This document shows positions 7,019 to 14,574 of a stretch of 16,574 bases of DNA, in pieces. The stretch's first letter is position 1; every line of letters starts with the position of its first letter. The DNA comes from Nonlabens sp. (lineage in GTDB: Bacteria > Bacteroidota > Bacteroidia > Flavobacteriales > Flavobacteriaceae): contig JANQTO010000234.1 of assembly GCA_030731685.1 (NCBI GenBank), positions 1-16,574 of the forward strand, read 5' to 3'. Under the pieces are notes generated by a model. It was not told the DNA's origin. It ran no database searches and saw only the letters and a list, made by a program, of their open reading frames with translations. The position numbers were made by a program, and so were the translations under genes.

Positions 7019-8425
7019 ATGAAAGTCGTACACATAAGCGCAGAGTGTTATCCCGTAGCAAAAGTAGGTGGACTTGCCGATGTGGTAGGTGCGCTGCCTA
7101 AATATCTTAACGAAAAGGGAACTCAGGCAAGTGTGATTATGCCTTTTTATAACGTACCGTACACTCGCGATGCGCAGGTTGAGGTTGTTTATGAGGCTGG
7201 TGTTTATTTAGACACCTATCATTACGAGTTTCGTATTTTAAAGGATAATAATCGCGCGATAGGATTTGACCTCTATTTTGTGGACATCCCTGAACTTCTT
7301 TTTGAGGAATATGTGTACTCACAGGACGACACAAAACGATTTGTTGCCTTTCAAATCGCTGCACTACAATATATACAAACTCAAAAAAACAAACCAGCGG
7401 TCGTTCACTGCCATGACCATCATACAGGCCTCGTACCTTTTATGATGCAGCATTGCACCATGTTTGAAAATTTAAAACACATTCCTACAGTGCTTACTAT
7501 TCATAATGCACAATATCAGGGTTGGTTTGGGCATGACCAGCAATCATTGTTACCTACGTTTAATAAAGCACATGTTGGATTGCTTGATTGGGATGGTTCT
7601 ATAAACTCACTAGCAGCAGCTATAAAATGCGCGTGGCGGGTAAACACAGTTTCACCTAGTTATATGGAGGAACTTATGGAACGAGCAAATGGCTTGGAAT
7701 CTTTGTTATCTCACGAGCGCAATAAATGCACCGGCATTCTGAATGGTATAGACTCAAGTGTTTGGAACACCGCAACAGACTCTTTTCTTGTAAAAAATTA
7801 TACCGTTACGAGCAATGTATCTGGTAAAAAGGCAAATAAAAAATGGCTTTGTGAACAGTATGATTTGGACATTGACAAACCACTGTTTGTATTCATAGGC
7901 AGGCTCGTTTATGAAAAAGGGTCAGACCTGTTTCCAGAGGCGTTTGAAAAAATACTGAAAGATGGCAAGGTTTCTTTGCTACTATTAGGTTCTGGAGACA
8001 AGGAAACTGAAGCGAGCTTAAAAGAATTAAAGACGCAACATCCAGAAAATTACAACCTACATATAGGTTACGACGAGTCATTATCGCGTAAAATGTACGC
8101 AGGAGCAGATTTCCTACTGATGCCATCGCGAGTAGAACCTTGTGGACTCAATCAGCTGTATTCATTGCGTTATGGAACCATACCTATCGTGAGTAATGTA
8201 GGTGGTTTGAAAGACACCGTAATTGATGTGGACAACAATGGTTATGGATTTGTTATACAAGAAATAAGTGTCACTGCAATCGTGGAGGTTGTACAACGTG
8301 CTGCTGTTGTTTACGAAGACAGCGCATGGCTACAAAAGAATAGAAAATACATTATGAAACTGGATTACTCTTGGGAACATGCAGCAAGCCAGTACATTAC
8401 TTTATATAATTCATTAAAGAACTGA
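7019..8425 (+). CDS. glgA: Glycogen synthase (ADP-glucose, GT5 family)
   Basis: A 468-residue cytosolic glycosyltransferase that adds glucose from ADP-glucose to the non-reducing end of alpha-1,4-glucan. The N-terminal Rossmann domain holds the ADP-glucose-binding KVGG (15-18) in YPVAKVGGLADVVGALPKYL. VVHCHDHHTG (128-137) and IHNAQYQG (161-168) follow. The C-terminal domain has the hinge-strand motif GRLVYEKG (294-301, usually GRLTxQKG) and EPCGLNQLYSLRYGTIPI (373-390), whose Glu373 is the conserved GT-B glutamate. The length is normal for the family. It is the first gene of the glg operon; its stop is two bases before glgC. The enzyme uses the product of glgC and gives linear chains to glgB. 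Confidence 0.95.
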   Translation: MKVVHISAECYPVAKVGGLADVVGALPKYLNEKGTQASVIMPFYNVPYTRDAQVEVVYEAGVYLDTYHYEFRILKDNNRAIGFDLYFVDIPELLFEEYVYSQDDTKRFVAFQIAALQYIQTQKNKPAVVHCHDHHTGLVPFMMQHCTMFENLKHIPTVLTIHNAQYQGWFGHDQQSLLPTFNKAHVGLLDWDGSINSLAAAIKCAWRVNTVSPSYMEELMERANGLESLLSHERNKCTGILNGIDSSVWNTATDSFLVKNYTVTSNVSGKKANKKWLCEQYDLDIDKPLFVFIGRLVYEKGSDLFPEAFEKILKDGKVSLLLLGSGDKETEASLKELKTQHPENYNLHIGYDESLSRKMYAGADFLLMPSRVEPCGLNQLYSLRYGTIPIVSNVGGLKDTVIDVDNNGYGFVIQEISVTAIVEVVQRAAVVYEDSAWLQKNRKYIMKLDYSWEHAASQYITLYNSLKN

Positions 8426-8427
8426 TT

Positions 8428-9693
8428 ATGATTAATGACAAAGTACTAAGCGTTATTCTGGGAGGTGGACAAGGCTCCAGACTACACCCGTTAACTGAGG
8501 CTCGTTCTAAACCGGCAGTGCCTATTGCTGGTAAGTACAGGCTCGTAGACATACCTATTTCAAATTGTATCAATTCAGACATCAAGCGCATGTTTGTGCT
8601 CACGCAGTTTAATTCTGCATCGCTAAACAGGCACATAAAAAATACATATCATTTCAGTTTTTTCAGTAGTGCATTTGTAGACGTACTTGCTGCTGAACAA
8701 ACGCCAGAAAATAAAGGCTGGTTTCAAGGTACTGCAGATGCTGTGCGACAAAGCATGCATCATCTATTAAGTCATGATTTTGAGTACTGCCTCATACTTT
8801 CAGGTGACCAGTTATACCAAATGGATTTTAATCATATGATTAATGCGCATATTGAAGCAAAAGCTGAGATTTCTATCGCTACCATTCCAGTGAATGCTAA
8901 GGACGCAACTTCCTTCGGAATTCTAAAAACTAACGACGACAATGTCATTACCTCATTCATAGAAAAACCAGACGCTAAATTATTACCAGACTGGACATCT
9001 ACCGTAAGTAAGGATATGGAAAAGCAAGGTAAGAAATACCTCGCCTCTATGGGTATTTACCTTTTTAACAGAGACTTACTTGTGAAATTAATGAATGACA
9101 AGAGTACGATAGACTTTGGTAAAGAAATAATTCCCCAAAATATTGAGGCACATAAAACGCTAAGCTATCAGTTTGAAGGCTACTGGACAGACATAGGGAA
9201 TATAGATTCTTTCTTTGAGGCAAACTTGGGACTTACAGACGACATGCCGCAGTTTAATCTGTTTGATTCTTCACAGCGCGTTTATACCAATGCGCGTGTT
9301 TTGCCTACCTCAAAAATATCGGGAACCCATCTAGAAAAAGCCGTCATTGCCGACGGGTGTATCATTCACGCCGCAAAGATTGAGAAGTCGGTCATCGGTA
9401 TTCGTTCTAGGATAGGCAAGGAATCTACAATTATTAATACCTACATGATGGGTAGCGACGATTATGAATCCTTAGAAGATGTTGAAAAAGGGCATATCGA
9501 AATTATGATAGGAATAGGGCAGCGCTGCTTTATTAAAAATACCATTATAGATAAAAACGTGCGCATAGGTGACGACGTACGCATAAACGGCGGCAAGCAT
9601 CTAGAAGATGTAGAAACTGATAGATATGTGGTTAAGGACGGCATCGTAGTCATTAAAAAGAACGCAGTCATTCCTAAAGGTTTTACCCTGTAA
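8428..9693 (+). CDS. glgC: Glucose-1-phosphate adenylyltransferase (ADP-glucose pyrophosphorylase)
   Basis: A 421-residue enzyme making ADP-glucose from glucose-1-phosphate and ATP, the committed and usually allosterically controlled step of glycogen synthesis. The N-terminal nucleotidyltransferase domain shows GGGQGSRLHPLTEARSKPAV (12-31), WFQGTADAVRQ (98-108), SGDQLY (125-130), FIEKP (177-181) and YWTDIG (252-257). The C-terminal part (about 290-421) has the repeated hydrophobic pattern of a left-handed beta-helix, with segments such as AVIADGCIIHAAKIEKSVIG. The length matches bacterial GlgC. It begins two bases after the glgA stop and ends two bases before glgB, so the three are one coupled transcript. 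The allosteric effectors cannot be inferred. Confidence 0.96.
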   Translation: MINDKVLSVILGGGQGSRLHPLTEARSKPAVPIAGKYRLVDIPISNCINSDIKRMFVLTQFNSASLNRHIKNTYHFSFFSSAFVDVLAAEQTPENKGWFQGTADAVRQSMHHLLSHDFEYCLILSGDQLYQMDFNHMINAHIEAKAEISIATIPVNAKDATSFGILKTNDDNVITSFIEKPDAKLLPDWTSTVSKDMEKQGKKYLASMGIYLFNRDLLVKLMNDKSTIDFGKEIIPQNIEAHKTLSYQFEGYWTDIGNIDSFFEANLGLTDDMPQFNLFDSSQRVYTNARVLPTSKISGTHLEKAVIADGCIIHAAKIEKSVIGIRSRIGKESTIINTYMMGSDDYESLEDVEKGHIEIMIGIGQRCFIKNTIIDKNVRIGDDVRINGGKHLEDVETDRYVVKDGIVVIKKNAVIPKGFTL

Positions 9694-9695
9694 TT

Positions 9696-11594
9696 ATGGC
9701 AAACGTAATAGCGCATAGCCTGCTCACAGATTTTGATATCAGCCTATTTAAAACAGGTAAGCACTACAGGTTGTATGAAAAATTAGGCTCGCATGTCATG
9801 GAACTGGACGGTGTGCTAGGAACATATTTTGCCGTTTGGGCACCTAGCGCGACAGTGGTTTCCGTCATTGGTGATTTTAACTACTGGACTGCTGGCGAGC
9901 ACGTACTCAACGTGCGCTGGGACGAGAGCGGTATTTGGGAAGGTTTTATTCCGGCGGTGGCTCATGGCGCAGTCTATAAATATCACATTCAGTCTTCAAA
10001 CAATAACGTAATCACTGAAAAAGCAGACCCGTACGCACGCCGCTGTGAGCATCCGCCTAAAACGGGTAGTATTGTCTACGATTACAAACCCCAATGGAGC
10101 GATAAAAAATGGATGAAATCGCGTGCGACGCACAATGCACTGGACGCTCCATATTCTGTTTACGAAGTACACCTTGGAAGCTGGAAACGCAAGATAGAAG
10201 AGGACCGCAGTTTAAGTTATCATGAATTAGGGATTGATTTAGTCGCTTTCGCGAAAGCGGCACACTTCACACACATAGAGTTCATGCCCATTATGGAGTA
10301 TCCTTATGACCCGTCGTGGGGCTACCAACTCACTGGCTATTTTGCGCCCACAAGCAGATTCGGTTATCCAGAAGAATTTCAAGAACTCGTAAACGCCTGC
10401 CATGAAGCTGGATTAGGGGTAATTTTAGACTGGGTGCCATCACATTTTCCTGAAGACGCACACGGACTTGGGAATTTCGACGGAACCTGTTTGTACGAGC
10501 ATCCAGACCCAAAACGCGGATACCATCCAGATTGGAAATCACTTATTTTCAATTACGGAAGGGCAGAGGTTAAGAGCTTTCTTATCTCCAACGCGCTGTT
10601 TTGGCTTGACCAATACCATATAGACGGCTTGCGCGTAGATGCCGTGGCGAGCATGTTATTTTTAGATTACTCGAGAAAAGACGGTGAGTGGGAACCTAAC
10701 ATGCATGGCGGTCGCGAAAACCTAGAAGCCATCGCTTTTATGCGAGAAATGAACGAAGCTGTTTATTTAAACTATCCAGACGTACAAACCATAGCCGAGG
10801 AAAGCACTAGTTTTCCTATGGTAAGCAAACCTACTTCTATGGGCGGTTTGGGATTTGGTATGAAATGGATGATGGGCTGGATGCACGACACGCTGGATTA
10901 TTTTAAGAAAGAGCCTATTTACAGGCAGCATCACCAGAACGAGCTTACGTTTTCCATGACCTATGCCTTTACCGAAAACTTTATGTTGCCACTATCGCAC
11001 GATGAGGTTGTATATGGTAAGAGCTCCATTCTAGGACGCATGCCTGGCGACGACTGGCAGCAGTTTGCAAACTTGCGATTGTTGTATGGCTACATGTTTA
11101 CCCATCCAGGAGCAAAGTTGCTCATGATGGGGTCCGAATTTGGCCAGCGCGACGAGTGGAAATTTGACGGTAGCCTAGACTGGCATTTATTACAATATGC
11201 GCCACATAAAGGCATTTTAAGACTCGTCACCGACTTAAACAAGCTCTACCGCAACACACCAGCGCTTTACGAAAAGCAATTTGATGCCAGAGGTTTTGAG
11301 TGGATATCGCATGAGGACGCGGCAAACTCTATAATTACCTACATACGTAAAGGACATGATTCACACGTCATCGTTATTTGCAACATGACACCAGTACCAC
11401 GCGACAATTACCGCATAGGCCTGCCCGATGCTGGCTCTTATCAATTACTATTTAATAGCGATGAGTCCAACTATGGTGGTTCAGGTTATGTAGTAAAAAG
11501 TGAATTAAAAGCAGAGAAAGAACCTTGGCAACACAGAGACCATAGTGTTGAGGTGCGGCTTGTGCCGCTTGGGGTTTTGGTTTACGGAGTTTAA
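9696..11594 (+). CDS. glgB: 1,4-alpha-glucan branching enzyme (GH13)
   Basis: A 632-residue branching enzyme that cuts alpha-1,4 chains and rejoins them by alpha-1,6 links. A CBM48-type N-terminal domain (about 35-125, TYFAVWAPSATVVSVIGDFN) precedes the GH13 barrel. The catalytic residues are Asp315 (nucleophile, in GLRVDAVASML), Glu368 (acid/base, in AEES) and Asp436 (in LSHDEV); the first conserved region is DWVPSHF (245-251). The C-terminal beta domain starts near 535. The length is shorter than E. coli GlgB (about 728), consistent with a missing first N-terminal domain as in many bacteria. Codons for residues 184-188 (AFAKA) are a copy of the 16-base palindrome at 10244-10259, in the helix before FTHIEFMPIMEYP; the reading frame is intact. 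It is the last gene of the tight glgACB operon. Confidence 0.95.
   Translation: MANVIAHSLLTDFDISLFKTGKHYRLYEKLGSHVMELDGVLGTYFAVWAPSATVVSVIGDFNYWTAGEHVLNVRWDESGIWEGFIPAVAHGAVYKYHIQSSNNNVITEKADPYARRCEHPPKTGSIVYDYKPQWSDKKWMKSRATHNALDAPYSVYEVHLGSWKRKIEEDRSLSYHELGIDLVAFAKAAHFTHIEFMPIMEYPYDPSWGYQLTGYFAPTSRFGYPEEFQELVNACHEAGLGVILDWVPSHFPEDAHGLGNFDGTCLYEHPDPKRGYHPDWKSLIFNYGRAEVKSFLISNALFWLDQYHIDGLRVDAVASMLFLDYSRKDGEWEPNMHGGRENLEAIAFMREMNEAVYLNYPDVQTIAEESTSFPMVSKPTSMGGLGFGMKWMMGWMHDTLDYFKKEPIYRQHHQNELTFSMTYAFTENFMLPLSHDEVVYGKSSILGRMPGDDWQQFANLRLLYGYMFTHPGAKLLMMGSEFGQRDEWKFDGSLDWHLLQYAPHKGILRLVTDLNKLYRNTPALYEKQFDARGFEWISHEDAANSIITYIRKGHDSHVIVICNMTPVPRDNYRIGLPDAGSYQLLFNSDESNYGGSGYVVKSELKAEKEPWQHRDHSVEVRLVPLGVLVYGV
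10244..10259. repeat. Palindromic repeat copy 3 (CGCTTTCGCGAAAGCG), inside glgB
   Basis: An exact copy in the coding sequence, read on the plus strand as (V)AFAKA, residues 184-188 of GlgB. The surrounding alignment to general branching-enzyme consensus appears to have no extra length, so the sequence seems to replace rather than add codons. Confidence 0.95.
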
Positions 11595-11700
11595 ATTCAG
11601 AGTTATAAGGTTGTTTGAGGTTTAAAGTTGCTTTATTTTACTTTTCTAGCAACAAATTATTTCAGTTTACAGTCACATAGTTTAGATTTATGTTTCAATT

Positions 11701-11731
11701 TTGAGCCTACCTACAGTTAGGAAGGTCTCAA
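11701..11731 (+). terminator. Imperfect hairpin, possible glgB terminator
   Basis: The arms TTGAG/CTCAA, CCT/AGG and CCTA/TAGG pair around a CAGT loop, with one bulged T and one A-A mismatch. The following sequence (TTCTAATTTCTTATC) is T-rich but not a clean run, so termination is plausible rather than certain. Confidence 0.45.
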
Positions 11732-11763
11732 TTCTAATTTCTTATCTCTCATTTCTCAATTTA

Positions 11764-11797
11764 TTTTTGATTTTCGTTTTGTTTTTGATTTTCGTTT
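11764..11797. repeat. 18-base tandem repeat, about 1.9 copies
   Basis: The unit TTTTTGATTTTCGTTTTG (11764-11781) is followed directly by a second copy matching for 16 bases (11782-11797). It is a short low-complexity direct repeat in the gap before the GH31 gene. Confidence 0.8.
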
Positions 11798-11916
11798 ACT
11801 CTAACGTTCTCGTAACAAATCCCACATAACCCCGTAATTTCCACACTTTTTTAGTACTTTCCACATGCAATTTGTGTTTTTCATGTTGCTTTTAAATTAC
11901 TGAATATCATCATTTT

Positions 11917-14319
11917 ATGATTACAAATACCGAGTTAACGAGCCAGGGCAATGTATTTCCTACGGCTTTAGAGCGCTATGACCATGTTGTTGATACCTTA
12001 ACCCTTTATGCTACAAACGGCGTCATATTAAGATTGCAAGTATTACGTGATAGTGTATTACGATTCAAGTACGGCACCAGCGGCAAGATAGAGGCAGACT
12101 TTTCTTATGCGATAGATGAACACGCAAACCGTGGCTACAACAAGCTTATCGTTAAAGAAACCGATAACCACATAGAAATAACCACGTCTAAACTCGTTTG
12201 CCATATTTCTAAGACAGACTTGCGTTCACGCATTTTTGACTTGAATGGTAAGATAATTTGTGAAGACGAGCTGGGCTTTCATTATGAAGAAAGCTACGAG
12301 CACGGTGGTGAAGTGGTTAAAATGTCTAAAAAGGCACAGCCTGGTGAAAGCTACTATGGTCTAGGTGATAAACCTGCCGACAATAATATGCGTGCAAAAC
12401 GTTTTGAATTGTGGGCAACTGACCAGTATGCTTTTGGTAAACAAACAGACCCGTTATATAAAAACGTTCCGTTTTATGTCGGGTTGCAAAATAAGATAGC
12501 CTACGGTATTTTCTTTGATAATACCTTCAGGTCGTTTTTTGATTTTGCCCAGGAACGTCATCATGTAACCAGTTTCTGGGCGCAGGGTGGCGTTATGGAT
12601 TACTATTTTATTTACGGTCCCGAAGTAGGTGAAGTGGTAAGCAGTTACACAGACCTTACGGGTAAACCAGAGTTACCACCTTTGTGGGCGCTGGGTTATC
12701 ACCAGTGCAAATGGAGCTATTATCCAGAAAGTAATGTGCGTGAGATAGCAGCAAAATTCCGTGAGCTGCAAATTCCTTGTGATGCCATTTATCTGGATAT
12801 AGATTACATGGACGGTTTCCGTTGTTTTACGTGGGACGAGGAGAAGTTCCCCAATCCTACTAAAATGATAAGCGACCTGCGCGAAGATGGCTTTAAGACT
12901 ATAGCCATAATAGATCCAGGTATTAAAATAGACCCAGAATACAGCGTGTACCAAGAAGCCATGAAAAATGACTACTTCTGTAAACGCGCTGACGGTCCTT
13001 ACATGAAAGGTAAAGTATGGCCAGGACAGTGTTTCTTTCCAGACTATACAAATCCTAAAGTTCGCACCTGGTGGGCAGACCTTTTTAAAGGACTCATTGC
13101 CGACAATGGGCTCGCAGGCGTGTGGAACGACATGAACGAACCTGCCGTTATGGAAGTTCCTAACAAGACATTCCCAGACGACGTGCGCCACGATTACGAT
13201 GGGCACCCGTGTTCTCATAGAAAAGCACACAACATTTACGGTATGCAAATGGCTCGCGCTACTTATGAAGGTGTGAAGAAATATATCTATCCTAAACGAC
13301 CATTTGTCATCACAAGGTCAGCATATTCAGGTACCCAGCGTTATACGTCCAGCTGGTTTGGAGATAACGTAGCTACTTGGGAACACTTGAGCATTGCTAA
13401 CATACAGGCACAGCGCATGGCACTTTCAGGTATGTCCTTTGCAGGTTCTGACATAGGTGGTTTTGCAGAGCAGCCTACGGGTGAACTATATGCACGATGG
13501 ATTGCCCTAGGCGTTTTCCATCCATTTTGTAGAGTACATTCTAGCGGTGACCACGGTGACCAGGAACCGTGGACCTTTGACGAAAACGTAACAAACATCA
13601 CTCGCAAGTTTGTCGAGTTGCGTTATAAATTGCTTCCATATTTATATACTACATTCTGGCAATATGTAGAAGAAGGAACGCCTATGCTCAAGTCGCTGGT
13701 AGTCTATGACCAAGAAGATGCACAGACACATTATCGCAACGACGAGTTCATTTTTGGTGATAAAATACTGGTTTGTCCTGTGGTAGAACCTAATTCCAAA
13801 GGCCGCCGTATGTACATTCCACGTGGCGACTGGTACAACTTTTGGACAAGAGAGACCATTGCCGGTGGCGTAGAAAGCTGGGTAGATGCTGATATTGATG
13901 AGATTCCGCTATTTGTGAAGGCAGGTGCTATTATACCGCGCTATCCCGTGATGCAGTACGTCGGTGAGAAGCCTATCGAGTTCCTCACCCTAGATGTTTA
14001 TTACACTATAGGTAAAGAAAAATCTATCATTTACGAAGATGCTACTGACGGCTATGATTACAAAAAAGGTCGTTTTAGCTTACGCAACCTCATGTTTAAG
14101 GGCAAGGAAAAGGAAATGGTCATCTCGCAATATAAGGACGGCAAGTATATTACGGAATATGAAACACTGCGTTTCAATTTCATAGGCCTACCGTTTGAGA
14201 TAGATTTTGTTGAGGTAGATAACGTTAAAATGTCTTTTGAAGAACTGCAATATGATGTGGCAACCCAAACCATGTACGTGGACAAGAACTTTGTAGAGTT
14301 TCACGTGGTTGGTAAATAA
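11917..14319 (+). CDS. GH31 alpha-glucosidase, predicted cytoplasmic
   Basis: An 800-residue glycoside hydrolase of family 31 that releases alpha-glucose from non-reducing ends. Domains: N-terminal beta-sandwich (about 1-245), barrel (about 250-590) and C-terminal beta domains (about 590-800). The nucleophile is Asp405 in GVWNDMNEPA and the likely acid/base is Asp483 in SSWFGDN; LDIDYMDG (293-300), FPDYTNP (374-380) and HPFCRVHSS (535-543) line the pocket. DIDYMDGFRCFTWD is the pattern of alpha-glucosidases, which argues against alpha-xylosidase (not certain). There is no signal peptide, unlike the secreted or lipid-anchored GH31 enzymes of polysaccharide loci, so it probably acts inside the cell on maltooligosaccharides or glycogen breakdown products. 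It follows glgB on the same strand after 322 bases and has its own terminator. Confidence 0.9.
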   Translation: MITNTELTSQGNVFPTALERYDHVVDTLTLYATNGVILRLQVLRDSVLRFKYGTSGKIEADFSYAIDEHANRGYNKLIVKETDNHIEITTSKLVCHISKTDLRSRIFDLNGKIICEDELGFHYEESYEHGGEVVKMSKKAQPGESYYGLGDKPADNNMRAKRFELWATDQYAFGKQTDPLYKNVPFYVGLQNKIAYGIFFDNTFRSFFDFAQERHHVTSFWAQGGVMDYYFIYGPEVGEVVSSYTDLTGKPELPPLWALGYHQCKWSYYPESNVREIAAKFRELQIPCDAIYLDIDYMDGFRCFTWDEEKFPNPTKMISDLREDGFKTIAIIDPGIKIDPEYSVYQEAMKNDYFCKRADGPYMKGKVWPGQCFFPDYTNPKVRTWWADLFKGLIADNGLAGVWNDMNEPAVMEVPNKTFPDDVRHDYDGHPCSHRKAHNIYGMQMARATYEGVKKYIYPKRPFVITRSAYSGTQRYTSSWFGDNVATWEHLSIANIQAQRMALSGMSFAGSDIGGFAEQPTGELYARWIALGVFHPFCRVHSSGDHGDQEPWTFDENVTNITRKFVELRYKLLPYLYTTFWQYVEEGTPMLKSLVVYDQEDAQTHYRNDEFIFGDKILVCPVVEPNSKGRRMYIPRGDWYNFWTRETIAGGVESWVDADIDEIPLFVKAGAIIPRYPVMQYVGEKPIEFLTLDVYYTIGKEKSIIYEDATDGYDYKKGRFSLRNLMFKGKEKEMVISQYKDGKYITEYETLRFNFIGLPFEIDFVEVDNVKMSFEELQYDVATQTMYVDKNFVEFHVVGK

Positions 14320-14341
14320 AAGGTACATATCTTTTGATTAT

Positions 14342-14373
14342 AAAGAGAGGCTTTAAACAGCTTCTCTTTTTTT
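14342..14373 (+). terminator. Rho-independent terminator after the GH31 gene
   Basis: An 11-base-pair stem with one G-U pair (14342-14352 AAAGAGAGGCT with 14359-14369 AGCTTCTCTTT), a 6-base loop and a T-tract ending at 14373, 23 bases after the stop codon. Confidence 0.88.
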
Positions 14374-14399
14374 ATGGAGCAGTTTGTTTAGGGTTTGTT

Positions 14400-14415
14400 C
14401 GCTTTCGCGAAAGCG
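14400..14415. repeat. Palindromic repeat copy 4 (CGCTTTCGCGAAAGCG), upstream of the kinase gene
   Basis: An exact copy between the GH31 terminator and the kinase promoter. It sits 26 bases beyond the terminator T-tract and is not itself followed by T residues. Confidence 0.95.
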
Positions 14416-14432
14416 TAAATTACAAAAGGCTT

Positions 14433-14450
14433 TACCGTTGCATAACGGTA
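14433..14450. repeat. Inverted repeat TACCGTT-N4-AACGGTA
   Basis: Two perfect 7-base arms (14433-14439 and 14444-14450) are separated by GCAT, about 125 bases before the kinase start. The size and symmetry resemble an operator for a dimeric regulator; a small RNA hairpin is the alternative. No T-tract follows. Confidence 0.6.
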
Positions 14451-14529
14451 CGAAAGAGGAATACCAAAAACGTAGATTTCGTAAAACTTTGTGAACCTAC
14501 AACATTCAAATGTCGGGCGACATAATGTA

Positions 14530-14555
14530 GGAAATTATTTCCTTTATTATATTTG
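14530..14555 (+). promoter_or_regulatory. Kinase gene promoter with overlapping palindrome
   Basis: TATATTTG at 14548-14555 matches the flavobacterial -7 element and leaves a short leader to the ATG at 14575. No TTG stands at the expected distance; the palindrome GGAAAT-T-ATTTCC (14530-14542) lies in that region instead. A protein bound there could control the promoter. The promoter position also supports the ATG at 14575 over one at 14491. Confidence 0.5.
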
Positions 14556-14574
14556 TATTTCATTGAATCTAAGT

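Larger units (their letters stand above)
11595..11916. other. 322-base AT-rich gap between glgB and the GH31 gene
   Basis: No open gene is visible. It holds a weak inverted repeat GTTGCT/AGCAAC (11627-11632 and 11648-11653), a larger imperfect hairpin (11701-11731), a T-rich tandem repeat (11764-11797), and then CT/AT-rich sequence up to the GH31 start. I find no TTG-spacer-TAnnTTTG promoter that fits well; TAGATTTA at 11683-11690 and TATGTTTC at 11689-11696 are only near matches. The gap is long enough to carry both glgB termination and an independent promoter. Confidence 0.7.

Noticed and set aside
11764..11797. Replication origin iterons or phase-variation tract in the T-rich tandem repeat
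   Set aside because: There are fewer than two copies, no adjacent dnaA boxes that I can see, and the repeat is not in or against a promoter or reading frame.
12673..13248. 191-codon open frame on the minus strand inside the GH31 gene
   Set aside because: It lies entirely opposite conserved catalytic-domain codons and its translation shows no recognisable domain; it is a shadow of the real gene.
760..14415. CRISPR array made of the CGCTTTCGCGAAAGCG repeats
   Set aside because: Copies are 3-6 kb apart, only 16 bases long, partly coding, and no cas genes are present.
14334..14525. 63-codon open frame upstream of the kinase
   Set aside because: It runs through the GH31 terminator hairpin and the palindromic repeat (read as RFRES), so it is not likely to be a gene.
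14491..14574. 28-residue N-terminal extension of the kinase
   Set aside because: A perfect TATATTTG element lies within it and the PAS domain begins after the ATG at 14575.
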